Origin: Adiantum capillus-veneris
Lineage: Eukaryota; Streptophyta; Polypodiopsida; Polypodiales; Pteridaceae
DNA: 64,000 nucleotides
Assembly (NCBI GenBank): GCA_014529385.2
Contig: CM043946.1
Span: 22,958,077 to 23,022,076 of the forward strand
Direction: 5' to 3'
Position numbers and translations under genes: made by a program. Under the pieces are notes generated by a model. That model was not told the origin of the DNA and did no database searches. It saw nothing but the letters and a program-made list of their open reading frames with translations. Positions 12,701-25,000 of the stretch are shown here, in pieces; within the stretch, counting starts at the first letter, position 1; each line of letters begins with the position of its first letter.

Positions 12701-15700
12701 CTTATAACGAGTCACTTTGTAAGGAGACCTTTTTCTCGGCAAACATGCCATTATCTCTTGTTCAAGTGTAAGCAACTCTTATCGTTTTGTAACAATGCTG
12801 TTCTGTAAGATTAAATAGCAGGATCTTGTAGTTAACGAAAGTAGAGAAACAACACAATCTAGACAAGAATAAAAAATTCCGATTACCAATGAGATCCAAT
12901 TTGATGTCTTTGCCCACCCATGCGCTCTCAAGGTAGTTCTCAGATGGCGACTTAGACAACTCAAGCAAATAACACTTACAAGTAGCAGGGGCCGGGTATC
13001 CACAACATAGGATGCCTTGGCTTATGGGCCATGGCAATGGCCTCTATTTATAGTGTTGAGCAAGGGTGGTAGGTTAGTTTATGTAGTTTGGGCAGCATTG
13101 ATTGCCCACCACCAACGGCCATCGGCCACCGTCCAGACTCACGGACCATCAACCGACCAACAGTAACAGCCATTGTCCAGCCATTCGCTAGTATAGAGTA
13201 CATATACATGCTATAGCATTGAAGGGAATATTCCAAGGAATATTTCCTCTCAAAATTTGGGCTCACTAACAGCTTCTCATAACGGGGCCTTACATTTGTG
13301 CACCATATATCGAGATGAGATTCTTGCTGAGAGGCAGACATCGAGTATATACTAACATGTTCTTAAAGTTATCAGTTTCTTTGAGATCAGATGGATATTA
13401 TCATTAAGTGAAGTCAGTCATATTTGCCAATGCGCTGAGATGAGGACTGAGCAGAGAACACTCCTCTTGTCAGTTGTTTCTAGCTGATTGTCTGCTTGCT
13501 CAAAATTATTCACTTGATTTGAGTGGCGAGCATCTGTCTTACAAAGTGAAGCATTTCATGCTTTTTCAGATGCTACATTATTATATTAAGAGAAACAAGA
13601 AAGCTTTTAGGTCAGATGATTAACAATGGATATGATGCACAGATTCAAATATTTCAAATCTTGATGACAAGTGCTTTGTAAATTGAAGTTGCATTACATG
13701 GGGTGGAACATAAATTGACTCTCAAAAAATTTCTTTAGTCCTTGTGCAACTGAGGCAAATTTCCCAAATTAGCCTTCAATATTTTGTCCCTGCGACATTC
13801 CCTCTCTTCAGGAAAAAGTAAAAGGAACCATCATTTAAGCTTAAAGGAATATCTAATGCAAGGAAAAAAGGCACGCCTACGGAAACGATCCAAAGTTGAG
13901 TATGAGATACTATGGCCCTTTCCAGATTCAAGAAAAGATAAATGATGTATTCTTCAGATTGAAGTTACCATATACTTGGAAGATTCACAATGCATTTCAT
14001 GTGAGTCTGTTGAAACCTTTCAAAGGTGAGGTGGTAGTGGACAGGGAGCCTAAGGAGCAACTTGAAGTGGAAGAAACAGGGGAGCATAGCAGCTACGATA
14101 CGGGACAGGACGTTTAATACGTGATGTACAATACGTGTACTAGACGTAGTTTTGAGAATAAAAACTAATACTTCAACTTTTTTAGATATGATATTTTAAT
14201 AAGAACAAATGAAGCGGTTCATGGACCTCCTCAATGACTCTTCAATATTTAACCATAGCATACGTAAACAAGCACCATGAAGCTCTAAAACACAATTGAT
14301 CAACTAGAAAAAGGCATACGTTTTGAGCAAAAAAATGTAAGAATAGAAAACGTTATGAGATGTATTGTACGTTTCGATACGAGACGTGTATTCTAAATAA
14401 AATACGCGTATTTTAGCTGCTATGCAGGGGAGATTCTCGTTCCCGAGTAGATATTGGCTCACAAGGAAAGGAAAGTGAAAGGTAAGCTGATACGCTTGTA
14501 TTTAGTCAAGTTTAAGAACTATCCGGCATTGGATGTGAAATGGATGGAGGAGGAGGACCTAGCAAATACCTTTGGGCACGGAACTACGTCGGGCCGCGTT
14601 GATTCTCTCTCTCTCTCTTAAAGTTCAGTGATTTTGCAGTTTCTGTTTGTATGTTGCTATTGATTTCTCACTTGGAGTGTCCAAGCTTGTTACATGAATA
14701 AGGATTTATTTGCACACTTCCGGGAAACGTCCTAGGGGCTCTTTCATTAGAGCCTTGCGCGATTCTGCAGCAGACATGTTACATACGGATCTTGATGAGG
14801 TACTTGACATAGCTTTAGATTATTTTGAGCATTTGTTTATTGCTGATCAGCTTATTGATGATATTTTGCGTGCCAGAAAAGAGGTTTGGTCTCATGTGCA
14901 ACTAGTGGTACAGAGGTTATGTGCCATAAGTTACCAGCCCCCTTCTCTATGTAGGAGATGCATGACACAATGCTTGGCCTCGATGGTGCCTCTTGTCCTA
15001 GAGAGGATGGGTTGACCAGAGAGTTCTTTTTGCAGTTTTGGGATGCTCTCAACCCCACTGTGCTCTCTGGTTTATAGCACATATTTGACACAGGAGAGAT
15101 GCCTGCTTCTATGTGTTCGGGACTTGCCACAAAGGCGCAGAGTAACTCCCCTCTTGTGCAGTCCCGTCTGCACCAGATTCAACCCTGCTGATCTCCGGGA
15201 TTGCTTGGAATAGTCGAAGCTAGACCGAAAGCCTCAAGGTAAAGTTCTATTATCCGAGGAGTATCTGCTAGGTCCTCCTCCATCCACTTCACATCCAATG
15301 CCGGAGAGTTCTTGACTAAGTAAGAACCGACGTTCACTTTACCTTTCACTTTCCTTTCCTAGTGAGCCAGTATCTGTTCTAGGACGAGAATCTCCTCGCT
15401 CTTTCACTTCAGGTTTCTCCTCAAGTTCCTTGTCGATTGGCACCTTACCCTTGAAAGGTTTCAATAGACTCACATGACAAGCATTGTGAATCTTCCAAGC
15501 ATCTGGCAACTTCAGTATGAAGAATACATCATTTATCTTCTCTTGAATTTGGAAAGGGCCATAGTAACGCATACTTAGCCTTGGAAAAAGCCACTCCTTT
15601 CCCTTTCATTTCCTTAGGCTTGCCTTCTCAAAGCGTGAGAGCACGCAATCATCTTCCTTTAGCTGCAAGTCGCGTTGGTGCTTGTCGGTTGCCTTCTTAT

Positions 15701-15961
15701 GCCGTGCTTGAGACTTCTCAAGAGCCTCGTGAACCTTGGCAAAAGTAGTGTCTAGAGCTCGCATGCACCGATTTGTTTCAAAAATCTTATCTTTGGTGCT
15801 TAGAAACGTTGGTACCTTCTTAGCATCTTCGACTACCTCAAATGGCGCCTTCCCCGTCGATGAACAAACTGTTGTTGGAGGCAAACTCCACCAAGGGCAA
15901 ATACTTTTCCCATTGAGTCTTTGATCGGAAATATAAGACTTCAACAGTGTGATCTCTCGCT

Positions 15962-16010
<49 letters not shown>

Positions 16011-19000
16011 ACCCCTGTAAACCCCCCTCTCGCCATCGCTCACACCTCCCCCTCTCGTGCTGCGCGCTACCTTGCCCGCCGCTGTCTAGCCCACCTGCGC
16101 GCTGCCCGTTGCCTTGCCTAAGTGCAATATAGCCAGCCAGCGCGTTGCCCCCTCACCCTAGCCTTTCCCCTCGCGCTCCCGTGCTCCTCCACCCCCACTT
16201 CCGTTTGCTGGCTACCATCCCTCCGAAGGGGCCTCTCGACGTGCTCCAAAGGGATTGACCTCCTAACATTGCTTGTTGGGATTTTCTCAGAGGGCCGCGT
16301 CTTCTTCTGTCTCGTGTTCCATCACAACAACAGATACAGATGAAGGCTCATCCTTCACCCCAGAGGGACTCTCAAGAAGCCCCCTCGCCCGACCCTGCAG
16401 AGCTCACCATCTGACTTGCTCTTTCGCCGATAGAGCAAGCAAGCCTCGCAGCAGAGGTGGAGCGCCTCCAGGCGATCCGTGTCATTTGCAGATCATCGGC
16501 ACCTGCCCTAGCAGAGGAGAGATGCGTGATCTTCTCCAGGCCCGCCTTTTAGCAGAGGTGGGCAAGATACTTGACGTTCAACTTCTCGGGCGAGGCTATT
16601 ACCAGATAGAGTTCGAGACTCCCAAGATGGCGTCCAAGGTCATTGCGATGAGCCCCCTGACCATCCGAGCAGTTCGAGCTCATTTTTGATAGTGGCGCCA
16701 TGGTTTCAACCCAGCTACCGATGTGCTTGTCGAGGAGGTAGAGGTTACCATCTCAGTCTGCTTCCTCGGCCTAAGGAGGGAGTAACTTCCGTTCCTATCC
16801 AGGATAGGCTCAGAGATTGGGACTGTTTTGGAGACACCTCGCACGACAGACTCCGTGGCTGCCAAGGCAGTTTGCATTCCCACAATACGTGTTCTGGTTC
16901 GGGACACCCACACCCTCCCGAAGGTCATTCTACTACCTAGGGTGAGAGGTGGTTGGCTCCGCCCTAGAGCATGGAGTATTCGGGCCTCCCGAATCAGTGT
17001 TTCATTTGTCGTCAGATGGGCCATCTTGCGAAGGCCTGTCCACGGAGGAGGCCTCGACCTTCACCTCAGGCTCAACCCCAGTCTCCTGTAGGCTGCCTGG
17101 CCCTTCGAGTGGTCGTTAGGCTCCAAGCCAGCAGTAGTGGGTTCCCACAGGGAACCGTTTCGACCCTCTTGAGCAGGATGAGGTCCTAGCTCCACCCTCC
17201 ACTTCAACCTCACCTCCGACACCTCCCCCCCGCGTCCCCCTCCCTTTCCCCGGAGTATGTATGACTATTGCGGACTCTTGGCAGCAGGCCATTGTGGGCA
17301 GAGGTATTATTGTGCCTGGCAGGGCGCAGTGGGATTACTATGCAAGTTCAGGGTTGCCTCTTGGTTTTCTTGAACATTTATGCGCCCAATGTGACAAGTG
17401 CACGTGCAGAGTTTTGGTCTCCCCTGCATTACAATTTGAGCTATCCGCTAGTAGGATGATAGTGATTAAGGGGGGTCGACCTACACTCCAGCCAGCTACA
17501 GAGCTTACTCTATAGGAGTGGTGCAGTGAGAGAGAGGTGTGTTGGGAGCTTGTCTGTGGCCTGACATCTGGTTCATCTGGCGGGCCAGCTACTGCCGCAT
17601 CTTTGAGGCTTGCCTTGTGCCACTGGCAGAGATTGTTCGAGATTTTTGGTTGGAGCTGATCCATACTCTCAAAGGATAGTTCGTTCGAGAGACTTCAGCG
17701 CAGGTCGCATACGGGAGCGTAGAGAGGCGTTTCTTCGCCTCTGGCGCCCTGGGCCTTTCTTCACCATGGTCCGGGGTGTGCTCAGATGGCACTACCGTCC
17801 ACGTGTGGCTTTTCCGTCCTTCCATCTCCTGATTTAGCCCTCATTGTACATATGCTAGTTTTTCATTGGGAGAGTCTCCCCTTATGATTGTTTTAGCCCT
17901 CTCCAGTAGAGGTGGTTGTAGCCCTATGGCCTGTTTCATTAACTAATAGAAGGATCTTTTTCTCGCAAAAAAAAAGACTTCAACAAGTCTAAAACCACCG
18001 AATTGGCTATATCAGACTGCTCGTCTGTTTGTGGGTGGAACGAGGACGAGAATTGGAACCGCGTGCCAATGTTCTCCTAGATTGCCCTCCAAAACAAACT
18101 AGTGAATTGGGGATTTGTCACGTGACACATCCAACCCTATGGGTCCGTGGACAAGCTACTTCATAACAAGGGTTCCGTTAGTCTAGTCAGTCTAGATTAG
18201 AAGTGTTCTGGCACTTTTGTGAGTCTGTTCGCAGACCGTGCATGCCCAGGCACTTAGTTTAGATGCATATCCTCTGGTTGCACACAGCATGATCATAAGC
18301 ATTCCCATCAGAATCCATGAGAATCCTTCAGGGGAATTTTCCAGTGCATTTAACCTATTTTCCCTATTTTTGACAATTTTCACTTATTAATTTAAGTGAC
18401 TTTTGTTGGAAAGTAGGTAGGCAAATTGAGTAAGTTTGTATATAAGCAAACCTAAGCTAGCACAAATTGGAAGAAGAAGAAGGAGAGCATCAGGCATTTA
18501 CGTGCAACAGGCCCGCTGGAGACACTTCTCAGCAAGACCAACCCTTGGCGATTTCAGCCCATGGTGTTTTCCCTCCAAGCAAGTCCCTCTCAGCCCTAGC
18601 GTTTTTCATCATAGCTTCATCGCAAGAACACATCAGCCCTGGCGTTTCCAAAAACCCCCAAATCGCCGCCTTGACTAGCATTTTCAGCCTCGCCTAGCAA
18701 CCAGCAGATTTCAGCCAGCAAAGATCAGCCCACATCAGCGTTTTTGATTCCAGCCATTTTCAGCCATTTGCGTTTTTGGGACAGCAAGAGATTTGCATCA
18801 GATTTCAGCCAGTAGCGTTTTTGGACAGCAGTACAAGAGCATCAGTTTTCAGCCCTTAGATCGGTCTCGCTTTAACGCTTATTTTGCGACAACTAAGAAG
18901 ACAGAGAATAGCAAGGTTTTGACGGCAGCTATGTACCTTGCTGGTGATGCCATCAATTGGTACCACGCATGGCAAGATGCATAGCCGCGCACCTAGAGGA

Positions 19001-22000
19001 AGCTGACGAATTCACGCCACTTTCCTTCAATTGGGCTGATTTCCAAGACAACCTCAAGGCGCGGTTTATGCCACCTCAGTACCTCGCACGATTGAAGGAC
19101 GATTGGCGCGCTCTCAAGCAAAATGGTATGCCAGTTATGTCTTTTTCTAATCGTGTTTTGCAGCTAGGTACCCAATTACGCAAGTTGGATGATGAGCACA
19201 AAGAGGCATTCCTTTTTGGGTTAGACGAATATATCAAGTTTGATGTAGAAGTCTTCGATCCAATCGATCTTAACAAGGCGGTAGCGATTGCTCTCGCACA
19301 GCAGATGAAGCACAACAAGGGAAACCCTAAGGAGAACAAGACTTCCACAAGTACCTCGCAGACTTCTCAGAACCCTCAGAACGGTAAGAATGGGAGGACG
19401 GTAACTCTTCTAACCAATCTTCCAACAGTCTCTTAGAAAAGAACTCTTCCAATGAACCTAAGGGTAAGGACATGGATGTTTAAGCCGGTCATAGTTTCAT
19501 ACCCTCTCTTGCACAATACCACATTTTAGCACTTACCATTTACTGGGCGTGAACCACCTCTTGAAGTGCATTTTATTAATAAGTGACTTTTCATTTACCC
19601 TTGTTGGAATGGCTGTCCGACCCAGGCATTTGTACCTATTTAACCAGCCCTTGGTGCACCATTAGAAGCCAGAGGAGTAGTGAAGGAACCTCTCAAGAAC
19701 CAAAAGAACCTAGCACCCGGTGACGGTCACCATCACCATCACCATCACCAGTGTTTTCTAGATCAGCCATCAGCGTTTTCAGCCAGCAGCAGTGTTTTGC
19801 TTTGCCCTCGGCACCTGCAGCGGATCCACCGTGGATAGCCATAGCCTCGCCGTGGTCGCAGTCCTCACAGTGTCTACCCCAGCGTTTTTAGTTTTCAGCT
19901 CTCAAAACAGCCAACGTTTTTCAGTTTTCAGCGATTGTCATCCACGACGACAGCTGATCAGCCTGTAGCCTTGTCGCATTAGCAGATTCCCATCAGCATT
20001 CCCAACGATTTCAGGCTTCAACCACGAGCATCAAGAGCATTTCAGATTTCAGCCCATTAGCTTCGACGACGTCGTCGTCATCATCGTCTACACAGTACCC
20101 CAGCAGCTAGCACCCCTTGTGTTTTGGCTTGGCTTCTACCTAGCTCAGCATAAGGACTCTTAGACCCCATCAGTACCTCGTCGTCGTCGTCATTGTCGTC
20201 GACATAGAACCCATCAGTTTCTCGTCGTCGTCATCATCATGATCGACATAGAACCCATTAGTACCTCGTCGTCGTCGTCGTCATCGTCGGCGGCGTCGAC
20301 AGAGAACCCATCAGTACCTTGTCATCGACGTAGAACCCATCAATACCCCTCAGTACCCATCAGCAGCTTAGCACCTCTCAGTACCCCGCAGTACCTCGGT
20401 ACCTTCAGTACCTCGTTGTCGTCGTTATCGTCGCCAACACAGAACCCTTCCTTGCCTCTCAGTACCCCGCAGTACCTCAGTACTTTTAGTACCTGAGTAC
20501 CCGTAGTACCCTTCAGTATCTTAGTGGTACTCAACATCAGTAGCATCAGTACCCATTAGCCTCAACATCTCAACATTTAGTCATTGTATAAGCATTGTGC
20601 AAGAATATAGAAAGTACTTGCTCTGTTGCCAGAGCAAGGGGGCCCTTGAGAGTTTGGGACTGGACATTCGGTGTCGTCTCTCTCTCTCTCTCTCTCTCTT
20701 TCATTCAGTTTAGTTCAATTCTGTTCTTTCAAGTGAAGTAAAGTGTCCCTTGTGTTTGTGCGGAGTACTAGATCCAAACTAAATCCTTAAACCCTTCCGT
20801 TGTACCTGACACATGTTTTTGATCAATGAGTGTCACAAATTGTTGACGTGTCAAGCCCTGAAGAATGGAGCCAATTTGCAGATCACGGCCGAGGGGCCTA
20901 AACCCTAAGAAGAACAAGCAACAACAGAAGAAGAAGTCCTACCAACTTATGGGACCGCGTCTGATGGGGCCCAAGTGACATAAAGGAATTTAAATAAAGC
21001 TGGACCCTCACACGCACAACGTAGAATCTGATGACGTGGCAGTTGTATGGAAAATCCTGATTTTGTGCTGACATGATGACGTGGCTGACTGTACGTATTT
21101 CCATGTTTTGTGTTGACTGTTGACGTGGCAATTGTACGGATTTCCGTGATTTACTCTGGCAGCTTTTGGGCATTGCTTTTGGACCAAATGCTTTTGAGTT
21201 TAAGACTTTTCATGTAAACTGCTTTTGGACCTAGGGCCTTTAAATATGAGGCATGGGCTCATTTTGTGGTATGCTTCGTGGAGAAGGCGCAGAGTTTGGA
21301 ATACCGGCTTGTACTGTGTTGATGCAACATAAAGAAATATCGAAAGGGGCACCAAGGTTTGGGGCCAATACTCTCTGGGGTGGAATTCCGCCAATCAGTG
21401 TCGCGTGTTCTCTCTCTCTCTCAATTCAGTTGTTATTGAAGTGCTAAAAGTCTATTCAGTCTGTTCTTTTCTATTGGCACGTGGTGCCCGTCTTGTGACA
21501 GTGGTATCAGAGCATCATGCGTGTGCTTTTCTGAAAGCATACCGGTCCTACAAATGAGCAGACAGAGCAAACCAGAGACTATTGGAATTTTATTTGTAGT
21601 ATCTTCGGGTCCAGACCTCGGACTCATTAGCCACTCCCACCCTTACTTCATGGCGCATCGGACGCGCTCCCATCTACATCACTCTGTCTTACAGGGCATA
21701 AGCCATAAAGAACCCAAGACATGGCGTTCAAGGATTCAACGGAATATTTGCAGTTTCTTCTCGACGAGCTTCACGACATTCTTTCGCGGCATCCTCAGCA
21801 GAATCTTCTGATGCCGCAAAGTTTTCAACAATTTTTGAATTACATGTTACCCCCTCCGATGCCTCAGGTGGTACCTCCTCCTCCGGCACCAGAAAGTACG
21901 AGGGCTTCCAACCAGCAACCTTCACAGTCGTCTATTCCAATCGAGGGAGTCTTAAGGAATATGGTGCAGCCATCTGACCCTCATCCAATGCAACCGCCTT

Positions 22001-25000
22001 TGCCACCGCTCTTGCCCCCACCACCACCACCACCACCACGGCCACCAGGCTACAATGGTTGAAGCCCATATGGATACCCTTATTATCCGTACCCCGGATA
22101 CACGCCTAACCAACCCAAAGATTTCAAAGATGGCGGCACGACAGTCAAATTTTTCACTTTTTCTAGGGTGAGAGATCGCAAGAAAGCATTGTAGTTCCTA
22201 CAGCAATTCGACAACATCTATGCTTTGGGGAACTATGCAACATCTATGCTTTGGGGAACTATACAAAAGAATCCAAGATTTCTCGAGCAGTGGGATTTCT
22301 TAAAGATAATGCTATGCAATGATGGAGTTCAATCGTGACACAACCGCATGCTCCAAGGACCTGGCAAGCTTTCAAGACAGTCTTTGCACGTAGCTACACG
22401 ACTTTTATGTTTGAAGTCCCGATTTTGGCAGAGTGGGGCAACTTGAAAATGCTTGCCCCCGAAACCGCGGATGACTATAACCAAAGGTTTCTCGACGTGT
22501 ACCTTCCGGTGTCCTTCTTTAGATTTGTTCCCTTGGAGGCCCAATGCGAGCGATACACCATAGGACTACCATCACCACTGTCTCTCCAAGCAAGTCTCCA
22601 CCATGCAAGAGCTTATGGACCATGCCGCGGTCGACTACAAACTCATGAAGGGAAAGTTGGAGTTTACCACAAAAGAACCTCCGGCCACTAACCACAACTC
22701 TCGACAACAACGAATAAATTCTCGGGAGTCTCGTGACACCCAACCTCAAAGGCCTTGTTTGACACAACGCCAACGAGAAACCCTTTTACAAGAAGGCCGA
22801 TGCTTTGGAAAATTGAATGTTTTCAAACAGGACATACATTTACTACATGTCCTGAGCAAGCCTTGAAGTCTTCAGAGCAACCTTCTGCTCCCACGACAGA
22901 ACGATCCTCTAGGCCACTGCTAGCCAAGAGAGCTAGACCCGCTATTGGGCTAGTCCTTGATATGTATGACATACGTCTTGAGAGTACAAATGAATTGTGC
23001 TGAGCATATGGCAAAGTTAATGGCTTCAAAGCTTTATTTTCTTTGACCCCGGAGCTACATAAAACTTCATCCATCCAGAATTCTTGAAGCAGATGCATTT
23101 TGATTATGATGCAGAGGGTGGAGAAATTGAAGCTGAGCTAGCCACGAGGCAAAGTCAAAAAGTGGTACCGCTAGTGGATATTCAAGATTATCATCGAAAA
23201 GCCGATTTCCACATTATGAAGTTGGGCAATTGCGACGTTCTCTTGGGCATGCCTTGGCACGACAAGAATGATGCGACTCTTTAATCAAACCATCACTGTG
23301 ACGCAAAAGGGCAAGCGAGTCATCCTCAAAGTTCGGTTGTCCGAACAAAGCCCTGAATGAACTCTCTAGTTGTTTTATGGTTAGATACTTTTGAACATTG
23401 CTTGAGAAAGTATTGTTTGAAATTTGTTTGAAATGGATGCTATGTGTTTTAAACTTGTCTTGGTGCTGATTTGAATTGTTCCGGGTAGAGTAGTGAGAAA
23501 TGCTGTTTTAGTATTGTTTGATGTCTGGGGAGCGTTTCGTTGTATGCTAGAAAACCTTCGAACGACTCAGACGGGATGTCCGGGGAGCGTTCGGTTCTAT
23601 GCTTGAACCTCCAAGCGATGCAGGCTGCGGTCTGGGGAGCGTTTGGTTGTACAGTCCTCTGAGCTCATGGCCTGGACCTTTTTAGGTTATTTGCGGGGGG
23701 AGTGACGAGGTAGTCGTTGAGTACCTTCATACCGCAGACCGTTTGTCTCGGGGGAGTGCTCAGCGGTGCTGTTTGTTGTGTCTGTAACATGCATATGTGA
23801 GCCTTTGTGTTGCATTGTGGGCCATGGGCTCATTCTTTGGCATGCTTCTTGGAGAAGGTGTAGAGCATGGAGTACCGGCTTGTACTCTGTTGATGCAATA
23901 TAAAGAAATACCAAAAGGGACGCAAAGGTTTGTGGCCAATACTCACTGGGGTGGAATTCTGCCACTCCGTGTCACATATCGTCTCTCTCTCTCTCAGTTC
24001 AGTTGTTAATGAAGTGCTAAAAGTTTGTTCAATCTGTTCTTTTCTATTGGCACGTGGTGCCCGTCTTGTGACAATGAGACCAAACCATCATCAAGCATCT
24101 GCCCGATAAAATGGTACCACACATCAACGTGTTTGGTACGTGCATGAAACATGGTATTTTTAGCCAAACAGACTGCACTGGCTTCGTTGGAAGCCTCGAT
24201 GACTGAAATATATTCAACCTCAATAGTAGAGAGTGCAACCATCCTCTGAAGTCTAGAGCACCATGAAATAGCAGCACTTGCCAGGGTGTAAATGTACCCA
24301 CTAGTTGACTTGCAAGTATCAACATCACCTGCCATGTCAGAATCACAATATTCTTGCAGTTTTAATGGACCTTTTCCCTAACAGAAGCATTTGCTTTTGG
24401 TCCCTTTCAAGTACCTCATTATGTACTTTATAGCATCCCAATGTGCTCTTCCAGGATTAAACATAAACCTGCTCACTACTCCCACAGAATAAGCAATGTC
24501 AGATCTAGTGGAAACCATAGCATGAACTTTACATGTGGCTGCAATGGCACGCTCAAAGGCTTAGCATCAGCCATATTAACCTATCAAGTACCTTTTTAAT
24601 GTACTTGTCTTGAGACAAAAACAAGAGTTTTTGTTGCCTTTATCTCCTTATGTGCATGGCCAAAATATGTTTAGCTGTACCAAAAATTTTCATTGCAAAA
24701 GCTGAATTCAGCTGGTTTTTGAGTGTCAAGAGTTCTCTTATTTTTCCCAACTTATAGCATGTCATCCACATACAATACAAGAATCATTGGGCTGTTGCTC
24801 GCATCTCTTTTGATGTATAGACAATGATTTGCATGGCTACGTTTAAACCCATGTTTAAGCATGAAAGTGTTGAACTTTTTGTACCTAGAAGCTTGTTTCA
24901 ACCCATACAAACTTCTTTTGAGCATACATACAAGCTCTTCCTTGGCAGGTATGACAAAACCTTCCAGCTGCATCATGTACCGCTCTTCTTCAAGATCACC

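Larger units (their letters stand above)
15135..18116 (-). pseudogene. Chromovirus integrase-chromodomain fragment (K2), inverted
   Basis: Minus-strand fragment of the K3 family, from the integrase core at 18116 down to sequence past the chromodomain at about 15135. Visible parts are the NIGTR core segment near 18060, LLKSYISDQ, a [20 protein letters not shown] segment, the [19 protein letters not shown]-terminal domain (15572 downwards) and a chromodomain remnant. A LINE splits it at 15947-17973. It carries stops and frame changes. K1 and K2 face away from each other around the LINE RT piece. Confidence 0.78.
18117..20814 (+). mobile_element. Rearranged P-family LTR element (P1)
   Basis: Begins with TGTCACGTGACACATCC, the LTR start also seen at 27461 and 31300, and ends with GTTGTACCTGACA, similar to the end of the 27461 LTR. 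Inside are a TATA box (TATATAAG at 18439-18446), gag-like coding sequence, and a second LTR-like stretch rich in GCGTTTTT/TTTCAGCC motifs, CGT repeats and CAGTACC repeats. No primer site or pol was found. The flanking 5-mers differ (GGATT left, CATGT right) and the left flank is K2 while the right flank is Copia, so this is not a simple insertion. Confidence 0.65.
20831..24073 (+). mobile_element. Non-autonomous LTR element S1 (gag-protease only), TSD ATGAG
   Basis: Complete insertion bounded by the exact 5-bp duplication ATGAG (20826-20830 and 24074-24078). It has a 5' LTR, an initiator-Met primer site, a broken gag-protease and the 3' part of an LTR. There is no RT or integrase, so it depends on another element's enzymes. 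Its LTR start (TGTCACAAATTGTTGACGTG) resembles that of chromovirus K3, a possible helper family. Both flanks belong to the minus-strand Copia element. Confidence 0.85.

Noticed and set aside
20239-20496. Ser/Pro-rich ORF over CGT and CAGTACC repeats
   Set aside because: Low-complexity translation of LTR repeats.
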